Both the position numbers and the translations under genes were made by a program. Under the pieces are notes generated by a model. That model saw only the letters and a program-made list of their open reading frames with translations, had not been told where the DNA came from and did not search any database. From Novosphingobium sp. 9 (lineage in GTDB: Bacteria; Pseudomonadota; Alphaproteobacteria; Sphingomonadales; Sphingomonadaceae), in assembly GCF_025340265.1 (NCBI RefSeq), contig NZ_CP022707.1:1240501-1304500 (forward strand): 64,000 nt of DNA. Reading direction: 5' to 3'. Of the stretch, positions 53,442-62,325 are shown in pieces (the stretch's first letter is position 1; every line of letters starts with the position of its first letter).

Positions 53442-54735
53442 GCAGCGAGCGCCTGGAAGCTGGAGGGCATGAACAGCGGGTGCGGCGGATCGGCCTGCGT
53501 TACCAGCTCATCCGCGCGGGCCGGATCGGCATAGATCCGCTGGGCGAGGACGAGGGAGGGCAGGGGGCATTGAAAGTGAAGGTCTTGAGGCTCGCCAGCG
53601 TCGCGCCGCGCGTGCGCAGATCGGTTACCACGGCGCCGCGACACTGGCGCAGGGCAGCAAATGAACTGTCCGCGCCCGCATCGGCGGCCGTCGTCATAAG
53701 GTTGTCCAGGACCGTCGCGATCTCCGAGATGCGGGCCGCCGCATCGTCGGCGCTCTGAGGCTGATATGTCGCGCAGACGCTCGTGAGCGCGCGGGCGAGG
53801 ATGTTGGCAAGCATCTGGGCAATCGCGCTGGCGAGATCATCGGAGGGGAGCGCAAGCACATCGGCAATGAGCGCCAGCAGCAGGCGGATAGCATCGGCCG
53901 GATCGGCGAAGGCCGCGACCAGCGCATCGACCATCGTGGCGAGGGCGTCGGCGAAATCATCGGCAGCAGAGAGGTCGGCAGCCTTGAGTGTGGCAAGGGC
54001 ACTCGCTGCGGCAGTATTCACGGCCTCGCGCTTCTCCGATGCCATGGGTACCAGGTCGGCGACCGTCGTGCCGGCGGCGTAGGGTGACGCGTTGCTTCCC
54101 GTGATGCCTGCGTTGGCGCCTGCGTTGTAGCGGCCGAAGTTGCCCAGCAGTTCTGCTGCGATCCGGAACATTGCGGTCGCATCGATGACCGTCGCCTGCA
54201 CGGCGTCGAAGATCTCGCTCACCTCGTTGATCGCATCGTCGATCAGATCGCCCGCCGATGCCGCAGCGGCGATAGCCGACACGCCATCGGACTTGGCGGC
54301 ATCGCTCAGCTCGCTGGCGGCTGTGGTCGAGAGCGATGAAGAGGCGCTTGCCGTCGGGAATGTCTGGGTGCCGCTCTCGGCGAAGATGATCTCGACTTCC
54401 GAGTAGCTGTTCGCCCCGAGGCCCTCGCCGATCGAATACTGATCGACCTTCACGGTCAGCGAGCCCAGCGTCGGGTGGATCAGCGTGCCTTCGCCAGCCT
54501 TCTCTACGGCGGTGATTAGCGCGGCGCGCTGGGCGTCGATCGTGCCGCCGGCCGTGAGAATGTCGCCATCGAGCACGAAGCCGCGCAGTCGGAACGAGCG
54601 GGCGGCGCGGCCCATGTCCTCGTTCCACGGCGTGTCGCGGCCAGGATACTGGTGCTTGGCCAGTCGTCGGCCTCCCTGGAGGTCCGATCCGGTCACGGCA
54701 AAGGGAACGCCCCGGAAGGACGCTGGCTGGATCAT
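53438..54735 (-). CDS. Mu gpN (gp43)-like DNA circularisation/tail protein, apparent 1-nt frameshift
   Basis: The frame from 54735 (IQPASFRGVPFAVTGSDLQG, GRRLAKHQYPGRDTPWNEDM, LRGFVLDGD) is the DNA-circularisation N-terminal family; a GGGGG run (53563-53567) missing one base throws its end off frame. The other frame ends LPSLVLAQRIYADPARADEL, VTQADPPHPLFMPSSFQ, the conserved C-terminus, to a stop at 53438. Product about 432 residues. Confidence 0.83.
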
Positions 54736-54804
54736 GGGGAAGCCTTTGGGCTGGACTCAGGGGTGAGGGGAAATACTGTGGCAGCAGGAAATCGAGGGGG
54801 ATTT

Positions 54805-55470
54805 ATGCGAAAAATTTCTGCCGCCCTGGCTGTTATAGCTGTTTTGTCTGGCTGCTCGTCAAAGGCGACGAGCGATTCCGCAACTTCCCCGCAAAGCGAT
54901 CAGGTGGCTTCTGATCCGAAGATTATTGCGCAAAAGGCTTGCGCATCAGACGATACTCAAAACTCTTTTCTTTATCTTTTGTATGAAAGTGGAATTTCAG
55001 TTATAAATAATGATTCCACTGAAGATATTAACTTCACTGAAAATGAAGTAAAATCCACCATATCAAAATTGCAATCAGAAGGATTGATTTCCGTAAATTC
55101 AATCAGTCTGCAATCAAATGATGAGCAGACCGGAAATATAACGTGTGTATTTGAGGTGGGTTATCACCCCACCCCATTCGATGGCACATTTAGCCAAGCA
55201 TTTATGGGGAATATGTTTGTAGGCGGCAGGTCGGTGTTGCCTGATGGGTTTCCGAGCCAAGTTGTCACTCCAACTTTTGTCCAGCTGATGCTGACGGACG
55301 ATGTGAAGACAAATCGTCAGATGGTTAAGTTGGTCGGTGGCGAGGAGAAACCCGCGAGTGCTATTGCCTCGGTGGTGGCTGCGCGCTTGCTTAGCAGCAG
55401 GCGACACGATGGCTCCGATTCAGATAATGTGGTGCCTGAAGAGCCTACCGACCAATCGTCGTTTAATTGA
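54805..55470 (+). CDS. AT-rich lipoprotein moron inside the tail operon
   Basis: The 221-residue protein has a lipoprotein signal (RKISAALAVIAVLSGCSSKA) with lipobox LSGC, then a soluble periplasmic domain with three Cys (QKACASDD, NITCVFEVGYHP). No family recognised. It is on the strand opposite to all flanking tail genes, strongly AT-rich (especially 54950-55150) and has GAGGGGG before ATG at 54805. It ends 8 bases into the tape measure gene's 3' end. The position and orientation are those of a lysogen-expressed moron. Confidence 0.75.
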   Translation: MRKISAALAVIAVLSGCSSKATSDSATSPQSDQVASDPKIIAQKACASDDTQNSFLYLLYESGISVINNDSTEDINFTENEVKSTISKLQSEGLISVNSISLQSNDEQTGNITCVFEVGYHPTPFDGTFSQAFMGNMFVGGRSVLPDGFPSQVVTPTFVQLMLTDDVKTNRQMVKLVGGEEKPASAIASVVAARLLSSRRHDGSDSDNVVPEEPTDQSSFN

Positions 55471-57181
55471 CCATCGCATGACTGACGGCGGCTTTGCTGC
55501 CGCTGCCGGTCGTCGTTTTCACCTTCGTCGCCTTACCGTTCTCGACGGTGACGTGAACTTGGACTTTTTGGGGATCTGTGGGCGTCTGGACGATAGATTC
55601 CGCGATATCCGCACGGCGGGCCGCCTGATAATCACCGTCATCTGTCATTTCATACATACGCGACACGATTTCGGCAGCTTCGGATGCCGTCTTGGCTTTC
55701 CGTAGCGCGTCACCTGCTTTCTTGTGTGTATGGTGGAGTTCCCAGTTCGCGAACTCTCTGTTCTCTTTCAACGTCACTGTCGGATCGTCGACTGATTTGC
55801 CGATGACCCGCCTAAAGTTGGCCTGCCTTGTTGCATCCCACTGGTATGCACCGGCATGACCAGCATTGTGCCTCGGGTGTGCGTTCGATGAGCTTTCCGC
55901 CCATTCGCTTGCCGCAATCCCTGCACCAGCCTCTTTCGACCACCCCATGCTCATGTAGGCCTGCATTGCTTCACTGAGCCTTTTTGCAGGTGCTGAGCCA
56001 AATGAGGGTGATGAACCGCTGCCCCAAATCCGCGCCCGGTCCGCCATAGCAGTTACATGGCCAAGGATGGGGTCCGTGTGCTTCCAGATCTTCTCCCCGA
56101 GTGTTTCTGAAGCTTTATCGAGGGAATCGCTGGCCTCGCCCAGCCGCTTCGATGCGCTCTTGAACTCGCCATGCACGGCATCGTTGAACGCCTGCATTGT
56201 CTTGTCGCGGACATCGCCCAGATTGCCGGAGGTCATATCTGAAACACGGCGCCCAGCTTCGTATTTGGCCGCGTCAATGCTCTGGTCGCTCAGCACTCGC
56301 TTACGGTCAGCAGCCCTGGCTTTCTTGCCGACGCTATCCTCGACGACGACGGCATTCTTGTCCGCATCTTTCATGTCGGCAGCGAGCTGCTTACCACCCT
56401 GCGAGAAGGCCGGAATCAGATCGTCAGAAATGCCGAGGTAGCGAGCGAGGGTACGGCGGCCACTGGAGTTCTGTCGGCGCATGGCGTTCGCGATCACGGG
56501 CAGCATGGCGGCTGTATCGACAGTCCCATCCTTGTTCAGCTTCATGCCCACGCCCACGCGGCGCAGCACGGCCAACGCCTGCGAGTTCCGACCGTATCGC
56601 GCATCGTTAAGGGTCTGGTTGAGGCTGCTCATGCCAGCAACGCCAGCACCCTTTTGTGCGCCGGCACGCTGGGCAGCGGCATCGAACTCGGTCATGGCCT
56701 TTGTGGAGACGCCAACGACTTCGGCTGTGCGCGACAACTGCGCGGTGCTCTTTGCCCAGCCGTCCCCGAATTTGAAGGCGGCGTAGGTTGCGGCGCCAAG
56801 AATGGCGATTGTGCCGCCGACGGCGCCAGCCACGCCCAAGGCAGTCGCCGCAAGCCCTTCACCCGCAAGCGAGGCGCCCGCAAAGCCTTCCCCCAGCGCC
56901 GAGGATGCTTCCGACAGCCCGGTCATGCGCCCGGCGAGACCGGACAGCAGGGATCGGCCGCCCAACACCCGCGAGGTGGCCTTCTCGACCTTGGCGATCG
57001 AGCCAAGCACGGTGCGCGTCGAATTGGAGACCCGGCGCTGGTTGTCGTTGTCGGCCTTGCGGTTGATCTCGCTGACGCGCTTGCGGGACTTCTCCGCCCG
57101 CTTTTCGACAGAGCTGAAGGCGCTGGCGGTGCGATCGTCGCCAACGATGCCTACGCCGAGCTTGGCGACCTCATCCACCAT
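55463..57181 (-). CDS. Tape measure protein with C-terminal lysozyme-like domain
   Basis: The 572-residue protein has helical N-terminal regions (VEKRAEKSRKRVSEINRKAD), a hydrophobic centre (GVAGAVGGTIAILGAATYAA) typical of tape measures, and a C-terminal domain (AYMSMGWSKEAGAGIAASEW, AESSSNAHPRHNAGHAGAYQ, WDATRQANF) resembling phage tail lysozymes. It sets tail length and may locally cut peptidoglycan during entry. It follows the E+E' chaperone gene, overlapping by 11 bases. Confidence 0.83.
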   Translation of the reverse strand: MVDEVAKLGVGIVGDDRTASAFSSVEKRAEKSRKRVSEINRKADNDNQRRVSNSTRTVLGSIAKVEKATSRVLGGRSLLSGLAGRMTGLSEASSALGEGFAGASLAGEGLAATALGVAGAVGGTIAILGAATYAAFKFGDGWAKSTAQLSRTAEVVGVSTKAMTEFDAAAQRAGAQKGAGVAGMSSLNQTLNDARYGRNSQALAVLRRVGVGMKLNKDGTVDTAAMLPVIANAMRRQNSSGRRTLARYLGISDDLIPAFSQGGKQLAADMKDADKNAVVVEDSVGKKARAADRKRVLSDQSIDAAKYEAGRRVSDMTSGNLGDVRDKTMQAFNDAVHGEFKSASKRLGEASDSLDKASETLGEKIWKHTDPILGHVTAMADRARIWGSGSSPSFGSAPAKRLSEAMQAYMSMGWSKEAGAGIAASEWAESSSNAHPRHNAGHAGAYQWDATRQANFRRVIGKSVDDPTVTLKENREFANWELHHTHKKAGDALRKAKTASEAAEIVSRMYEMTDDGDYQAARRADIAESIVQTPTDPQKVQVHVTVENGKATKVKTTTGSGSKAAVSHAMVN

Positions 57182-57577
57182 CGGACCACTCCAGCCACTG
57201 GTTCAGGATCGACCAAGGCCGGGTCGCGACCTCGTCGGGGAATTTGCCGAACATGCGCCCGATCAGCACCAGCCGGGCCTGCCAGTCAGGCGGCCTCAGT
57301 CCAAAAAACGACCGATGTACCTCGAGCCCTGCAGGAGATCGCGCACGCCGAGCTTGTGGGCCGCAGCGAGCGGGATGCCCGCAACGGTCGACACGGCAGT
57401 AATGTCGCACTCGGCGCCGGTGAGGCCATCCCAGCGCTTCCACTCGTCGGCGGTTGGTTCGCGGAGCATGATCTCGTCGATCTTCAGACCGTTGTGCTCC
57501 ACCGGCTTGCGCAGCGTGATGGTGAGGGTCTCGGGGAGGTCTTCCGCCTCGGGGGCGGTGTTGGCGTCGTCGGACAT
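57171..57577 (-). CDS. Tail assembly chaperone E and frameshift product E+E' (Mu gp41/P2 E type)
   Basis: The zero frame (57577-57296) encodes a 93-residue protein: ETLTITLRKPVEHNGLKIDE, MLREPTADEWKRWDGLTG to GRFLD. Just before its stop lies T-TTT-TTG (57308-57302, minus strand). A -1 slip there gives GLRPPDWQARLVLIGRMFGK to a stop at 57171, a fusion of about 135 residues. P2 gpE and gpE+E' are about 91 and 142 residues and use the same heptamer. These proteins chaperone the tape measure, whose gene follows. Confidence 0.82.
57302..57308 (-). promoter_or_regulatory. Programmed -1 frameshift slippery site T-TTT-TTG
   Basis: TTTTTTG aligned as X-XXY-YYZ in the E frame, two codons before the E stop. 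Slipping joins E to E'. Confidence 0.7.
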
Positions 57578-57578
57578 G

Positions 57579-57941
57579 TCAGGCCTCCGTCACGTCGGCA
57601 GATTCGAACTGCACGGTGAAGGTCGCATCCTCGCTGCTGACTTCGACGGGGTCGCCCGAACGCCACGCATTGCGAGCGATGATGTTCTTGCCGTTGGCGA
57701 GCTCGAGCTGGATCGTGGCATCGACCGCGTCGCTCAGGTCAGAAATGCTGAGCGATCCGCTGTCGCGGCCCTTCCAGCTGATCATGCCCGAGGCGGGGGT
57801 CTCGGCGTAGCCGTGAACGCCGTCCTGACCGATCAGCGTCTCGCGCTTGGCAGTGGACAGGCGATAGGTGCCTTCGCCTGCGATCGCGTACGACGTGCCG
57901 TCGATCGTGATGTAGGCGAAGCCGGCGATGAGATTGGACAT
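57579..57941 (-). CDS. Mu gpM-like tail tube protein
   Basis: The 120-residue protein (GFAYITIDGTSYAIAGEGTY, TLIGQDGVHGYAETPASGMI, SWKGRDSGSLSISDLSDAVD) matches the Mu-type tail tube family. It polymerises into the inner tube inside the sheath. It lies 11 bases after the sheath gene and 2 bases before the E gene. Confidence 0.88.
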   Translation of the reverse strand: MSNLIAGFAYITIDGTSYAIAGEGTYRLSTAKRETLIGQDGVHGYAETPASGMISWKGRDSGSLSISDLSDAVDATIQLELANGKNIIARNAWRSGDPVEVSSEDATFTVQFESADVTEA

Positions 57942-57951
57942 CGTGCGCTCC

Positions 57952-59433
57952 TCAGGTCAGGCGGAACTGGACCAGCATGGCGAAGACGCGCAGCTGGTCG
58001 ATCAAGGTGCCCGGCCAGAGCACATCGACGCGGTTGGGATTGGTGGCGTTCTTCTCGACGATCAGGTTTTTCGCGAAGTCGTCGGCGTTCTGGACGAAGC
58101 CTGCCTCTTCCAGCTCGCGGTACGCCGCGATCTGGTCGGCACGAATGGTCTTGGGCGTCACCACCTTGCTGCCAGCGATGACGCGGGTGCCATCGGCAGC
58201 GAGCTTCACGCGGCCGAACTTCGTCTCGATGCGCGAGCGCATGAAGCGAAGAACGTACATCAGCGTGAACAGCGTCTCGACCTCGAGGTACGAGTTGTCG
58301 GCGTTGCCGTCGGCATTGGTGACATAGGTCGTGACGATGTTCTCGAGCACGATGTTGTTCGAGGTGTCAGCGGTCCATGTCGAGATGCCGCTGTAGAGCA
58401 GCGTGGCGTTGCGCACCGGGAAGCTGAAACGCGAGGCGATCGGGGGCGCCAGGATTCCTGCGCAAGTGAGGTACTGCAGGGGCAGCGCAGGATCGTCGCG
58501 CAGACTGACGGCTGCCTGACCAGCGATGCCCGCCGCCCAGACCCAGTGCGGCGACGGCGAATCCGCGAAGCCGATGATCGACAAGTGCTGGTCGTTCCGT
58601 GCAACGCCCAGCGCCGCCAGTGTACCGGCAGTGCCGCTCTTGGCCGCGAAGACATGGCCATAGAGCTGCTGCGTCGGCGACCAGCGCCCGGTCGTGTCCG
58701 CCAGCAGGGTCTTGAGAATGTCGAGCGTGGTGCTGTCGTTCAGACCGGTCGCAATGAAATCGTACGTCTTGTCGCCCAGTGCCGCGACCGCATCGGTGAT
58801 GGTCGGGTCCGTTGCGCCGTTCGCCATGGCGACTATCGCGATCGCGAGCCCGGCCGGCACGCTCTCGCCACCGGCAGCGCCGAGGTAGGCAAGGCGAAGG
58901 TCGACCTCGTTGCCGACGGTGCCCTTGTTCCGCGCAGTCAGCGTCACGACACCGGCCGCCGCGACAGCCGTCACGGGCACGCTTGCGGCATTGATTGCCG
59001 TGGCGATGTTGGCGCCAGCGATCGTAGCCGTGTCGCCGATCGAGACGGTTACGGCGATGAGCGTGCCAGCGATATAGAGCGGGATCGAGCCGCTGGCCGT
59101 GGCCGTGCCGGTGACGGTGAGGGTGCCGGTCGCTGCGGTAGCGCCGTTGGCGTCGGCAATGGGCAGCACCCAGACTTCGCCGGAGGCATCGTTCGCGCGC
59201 CATGCGGTAATCATCTGGGCGAGGACCGAGCCCGCGCCCGCGCCATCGGCTGCATCGAGGACCGACGTCATCTGGATGGGCACGTTCGGGGTGAAGGTGC
59301 CTGCCTCCGACATCTGGCCGATGAGCAAGCCGCGCTGCGCGAGGGGGGTGGTGTTCGCGTAGCGCGGATCGATCTCGGCGTAGAACAGCGGGACGCGCAG
59401 GTTCGACGGGATGTTCGAGAAGGGGATCGTCAT
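57952..59433 (-). CDS. Mu gpL-like tail sheath protein
   Basis: The 493-residue contractile sheath begins PFSNIPSNLRVPLFYAEIDP with a RGLLIGQM segment typical of Mu gpL. A middle Thr/Ala-rich domain and C-terminal SRIETKFGRVKLAADGTRVI follow. A strong ATG (59433) comes 6 bases after the small gp38-like gene. Confidence 0.9.
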   Translation of the reverse strand: MTIPFSNIPSNLRVPLFYAEIDPRYANTTPLAQRGLLIGQMSEAGTFTPNVPIQMTSVLDAADGAGAGSVLAQMITAWRANDASGEVWVLPIADANGATAATGTLTVTGTATASGSIPLYIAGTLIAVTVSIGDTATIAGANIATAINAASVPVTAVAAAGVVTLTARNKGTVGNEVDLRLAYLGAAGGESVPAGLAIAIVAMANGATDPTITDAVAALGDKTYDFIATGLNDSTTLDILKTLLADTTGRWSPTQQLYGHVFAAKSGTAGTLAALGVARNDQHLSIIGFADSPSPHWVWAAGIAGQAAVSLRDDPALPLQYLTCAGILAPPIASRFSFPVRNATLLYSGISTWTADTSNNIVLENIVTTYVTNADGNADNSYLEVETLFTLMYVLRFMRSRIETKFGRVKLAADGTRVIAGSKVVTPKTIRADQIAAYRELEEAGFVQNADDFAKNLIVEKNATNPNRVDVLWPGTLIDQLRVFAMLVQFRLT

Positions 59434-59439
59434 GGGGCG

Positions 59440-59616
59440 TTACTCCTTCGCCGCCGGCGCGGTGGCCGGTGCGTCGGTTGCGACCTTCACGTCGCCGTCG
59501 CGCACGAGGCGGTTCCAGGTCGGGTCGTGTGGATTGACGAGGATACCCGCCTCGTCGACGACGCGGCGGGAGAGCGGATCGACGACACGTCGGCCCGGCA
59601 CGCTGACAACGCGCAT
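59440..59616 (-). CDS. Mu gp38-like small tail protein (DUF2635)
   Basis: A 58-codon frame reads RVVSVPGRRVVDPLSRRVVD, EAGILVNPHDPTWNRLVRDG, DVKVATDAPATAPAAKE. The VPGxxVxDPxTxxxLxxxG-like pattern with an x-RR-DG segment is DUF2635, which sits between gp37 and the sheath in Mu-like tails. AGGAG lies about 7 bases before ATG at 59616. Confidence 0.8.
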   Translation of the reverse strand: MRVVSVPGRRVVDPLSRRVVDEAGILVNPHDPTWNRLVRDGDVKVATDAPATAPAAKE

Positions 59617-59625
59617 GGCGGTCTC

Positions 59626-60171
59626 CTATTGTTGGGGAAGGTCGACCGTCAGAGCGACGGACGGGAAATTGGTGGCGTCAAGGTCGATGCCCTCGAGCTC
59701 TTCGGTTGCGACGGGCGCGAAATCCTCGGCGCCTTCATAGAACTCGAGATCGAGGTCGAGCACGACCATGGCCAGATGCCGCTCGCCTTCGGAATTGAAG
59801 ACGATCTGCGCCCGGACGCCAGCGATCTGCTGGATGGTCGAGGTGAGAGGATAGGAGTTGATCACGGCGACTTCGACCTGGCGCTTCAGCGCCCAGGCCG
59901 CAGCTTCTGCGACACCGGCACCAGCATCATCCTCGCTCGCGAGGGCTGAGACCTCGAGGATCAGGCGGAACGTCGCGACAGTCAGGAACTGAGGAGCGCC
60001 CGAGCGGGCGATGGAGGTGCGGTTTTCGCTGAGCAGCCGCATCTTGATCTGCGGAATGGTCGAAGCCGTGGAAGGCCAATCACCGGGGCGGAACACGCGC
60101 GTTCCCGCGTCTGTGTTGGCAGCGATGACGGCCTGATAGACGAGGACCAGAAGGTCAGCGGAGGTCGTCAT
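59626..60171 (-). CDS. Mu gp37-like tail terminator/completion protein
   Basis: The 181-residue protein (SADLLVLVYQAVIAANTDAG, RVFRPGDWPSTASTIPQIKM, EAAAWALKRQVEVAVINSYP) has the pattern and position of Mu gp37, which caps the tail. It overlaps the joining-protein gene by 4 bases and marks the head-tail junction. Confidence 0.75.
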   Translation of the reverse strand: MTTSADLLVLVYQAVIAANTDAGTRVFRPGDWPSTASTIPQIKMRLLSENRTSIARSGAPQFLTVATFRLILEVSALASEDDAGAGVAEAAAWALKRQVEVAVINSYPLTSTIQQIAGVRAQIVFNSEGERHLAMVVLDLDLEFYEGAEDFAPVATEELEGIDLDATNFPSVALTVDLPQQ

Positions 60172-60494
60172 GCCGTCGCCATGACCTTGAGGAGTACATG
60201 GCCATGTCCATCGGGGATTGGCTCGCGCACCACGTAGACCTTGCCGGTCTTCACGACCTTCACGCGGTCGCCCTGCTGGGCCTCTGCAGCGAGGGCAGCG
60301 GCTCGAATGCCGATAAGCGGCCTCTTCTGGATCGAGGTTTGCCCATCCTCGCCCATCTGCAGCTCGGTCGCTTCGTCATCGACCACCGCGTCGGGGATCG
60401 TCACAGCGACGCCCCCGCGCGGCGTGTAGATGACCTCGTCCCCGAAAATGCCCATCGCAGGGCCGAGGACGAGGCTATCCCAGTCGATCGACAT
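60168..60494 (-). CDS. Head-tail joining protein, lambda FII-like
   Basis: The 108-residue protein (SIDWDSLVLGPAMGIFGDEV, YTPRGGVAVTIPDAVVDDEA) resembles the FII-type attachment family, where a short DWDSLVLGP start and later beta strands form the head-tail connector. It lies after the capsid gene and before gp37, the expected place. Confidence 0.7.
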   Translation of the reverse strand: MSIDWDSLVLGPAMGIFGDEVIYTPRGGVAVTIPDAVVDDEATELQMGEDGQTSIQKRPLIGIRAAALAAEAQQGDRVKVVKTGKVYVVREPIPDGHGHVLLKVMATA

Positions 60495-60503
60495 GAGGCT
60501 ACC

Positions 60504-61541
60504 TTAGGCGCCGGCGCGTCCGGTGCGCAGGACTTCCGGGCGCTTGCAGATCGGGAGCGGGTACATGGATGCCTCCATGCGCCACCATTCGTTGCGGTCG
60601 CGGTCGAAGATCGGCTTGATATAGCGCTTCTGACCGGGGGTGTTGACCCATTCGAAGCCTTCGGCCGGAGCAAGCGCTTCCTCGAACACGCCAGGCGCAT
60701 TGACGGGGAACAGCTTCACCTTGTCGTCAGGGATCTTGATCGACGTGTTGTCGTCCGAGCCGCGATAGTTGACCCAATCGACGCCGCCGAAGTGGAACGT
60801 CTGGAATGCCCCACCCTTGCGGAGGTCGGTTGCGTCGGACCAGTTCTTATACGTGCTCACCACATCGACGTGATTGGTGAACTCGTCGTAGAACGCATCG
60901 CCGCACAGCGCCATGACGCTGGTGGCCTGCGTGAAGGCGCCCTTCGCGGAACGGGCCATCGAACGGGTGAGTTCGTTGATGATCGGGCGAAGCGAATATT
61001 CGACGTTTGCCGAGAGGTTGAAGGCGATTTCCTCCGGCTCTTCGAACTCGAATTCGTCGAACCAGTTGTACAGTACCGAGCCGTCGTAATCGAGGAAAAG
61101 GCCCTGAACGGCACCGAGGAACATGTTCTCCTCGGTATAGTCGAGCAGCGAGAGAAGGCCGGTAGGACCGCTCAGGCGGCGGGCCACCTCGTCCTGCACC
61201 TGCATGAGCACGGTCGTTTCGCCGAATGCGCGAATGTTCTGGAGCTCATGGCTGAAAATCGTGTCGCCTACGCGGACACGTGGCACATCGAAGTACCGCA
61301 TCTTGCGGCGCTCGGTGTTGCGCTCGGCATTGGTGGGCTGGCCACGCTGGCTGATGGGCACGACGGTCAGGATGCCGTTGCGCTCTTCCACGGCAAGCGC
61401 GGTCGTGCGGATCGGGTTCTCGGTGAAGATACCCGAATCACGAAGCATGGCGGGCAGGTGCGGTAGCCGCTCGACCGCCGTCGTCATTTCGATAGCGGAG
61501 AAGGGATCGGAGTGGAAAATGTCAATGATCGTGCCGGTCAT
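60504..61541 (-). CDS. Major capsid protein, lambda gpE family
   Basis: The 345-residue protein has FHSDPFSAIEMTTAVERLPH, ERNGILTVVPISQRGQP, VQGLFLDYDGSVLYNWFDEF and a C-terminal DRNEWWRMEASMYPLPICKR, PEVL. This arrangement is the gpE/major-capsid-E family. ATG at 61541 has GGAG upstream; ATG at 61556 would add five residues. Confidence 0.87.
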   Translation of the reverse strand: MTGTIIDIFHSDPFSAIEMTTAVERLPHLPAMLRDSGIFTENPIRTTALAVEERNGILTVVPISQRGQPTNAERNTERRKMRYFDVPRVRVGDTIFSHELQNIRAFGETTVLMQVQDEVARRLSGPTGLLSLLDYTEENMFLGAVQGLFLDYDGSVLYNWFDEFEFEEPEEIAFNLSANVEYSLRPIINELTRSMARSAKGAFTQATSVMALCGDAFYDEFTNHVDVVSTYKNWSDATDLRKGGAFQTFHFGGVDWVNYRGSDDNTSIKIPDDKVKLFPVNAPGVFEEALAPAEGFEWVNTPGQKRYIKPIFDRDRNEWWRMEASMYPLPICKRPEVLRTGRAGA

Positions 61542-61627
61542 GGCGGATTGCTCCATCTGAAGAAGGGGCCGCGCCTACGGATGGAGCGCGCCCTGGAAGG
61601 GGAGGCGCGGCGCAAGGCCGCGCCCGA

Positions 61628-62290
61628 TCAGGTGTTGAGGATGGTCAGCTTCTCGAGCTGGGCGAGGGCGATAGCCTTCTGCGCGTCGGTGGTGACGTTG
61701 GCGCCCCAGATCAGCTCACTGGCGTTCACGCGCATCGGGCCGCGCACGTTGGCGACCGCATCTGCATCGCTGGTGGTCGCATCGCGCGACCCACTCCACA
61801 AAATGGCGCGAGCTACAGCCAGGCCATCGGACGCAGTTGGATCCCAGGGGCCGAACTTGACGGTGCCGGTGGTGGTCACGGTGAAACCATCGCCTGCAGC
61901 GAAGGCCGTGGCGCCTGCCGTGATCGTGAACCCGATCCCATCCTCGTCGAATGCGGCGCCAGTCGTTCCGCTGCCGACCTCGGCACCCGCCGGATCGTTG
62001 ACGGTGAAATGCGTCGCATCGTCGAACACAACCGCATATTCACCGATTTGGGCGGCAGGACCGACCGTGATCGCGCCAATCGTGCCGTTACCGGTGTTGG
62101 TTTCCAGCGCGCTGGAAACAGCTGCGCCGCCGGCAGTCTCGCCGCCGAGCACGAGGCCAGCCGTGCAAAGGCCACTGCCTGCGATCAGGATGATTGCTTC
62201 ACGCGTCAGCATGCCATCGGAGGGGTCCCAGATGACGTATCCGCCGGTGTGGCGGTTCTCGGTGATGGGGGTAACCTTGGGAGTGCCCAT
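61628..62290 (-). CDS. Head decoration protein, lambda gpD-like, enlarged
   Basis: The 220-residue protein combines the gpD N-terminus (ENRHTGGYVIWDPSDGMLTR) and C-terminus (DPTASDGLAVARAILWSGSR, VRGPMRVNASELIWG). gpD itself is about 110 residues; here a Gly/Thr-rich domain (about residues 45-135) is inserted between. The insert may decorate the capsid exterior. Confidence 0.75.
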   Translation of the reverse strand: MGTPKVTPITENRHTGGYVIWDPSDGMLTREAIILIAGSGLCTAGLVLGGETAGGAAVSSALETNTGNGTIGAITVGPAAQIGEYAVVFDDATHFTVNDPAGAEVGSGTTGAAFDEDGIGFTITAGATAFAAGDGFTVTTTGTVKFGPWDPTASDGLAVARAILWSGSRDATTSDADAVANVRGPMRVNASELIWGANVTTDAQKAIALAQLEKLTILNT

Positions 62291-62325
62291 GGTAAGCTCC
62301 TATTGAAAAGACAGGGTGTGGTGGC

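Noticed and set aside
57296..57310. Treating the E/E' break as another sequencing indel
   Set aside because: Not ruled out, but the heptamer, stop position and product sizes match the known programmed frameshift, so I prefer that reading.
57928..59949. 673-codon plus-strand ORF opposite the sheath
   Set aside because: Shadow of the tail sheath and gp38/gp37 genes; residue composition is Arg/Gly/Asp low complexity with no family.
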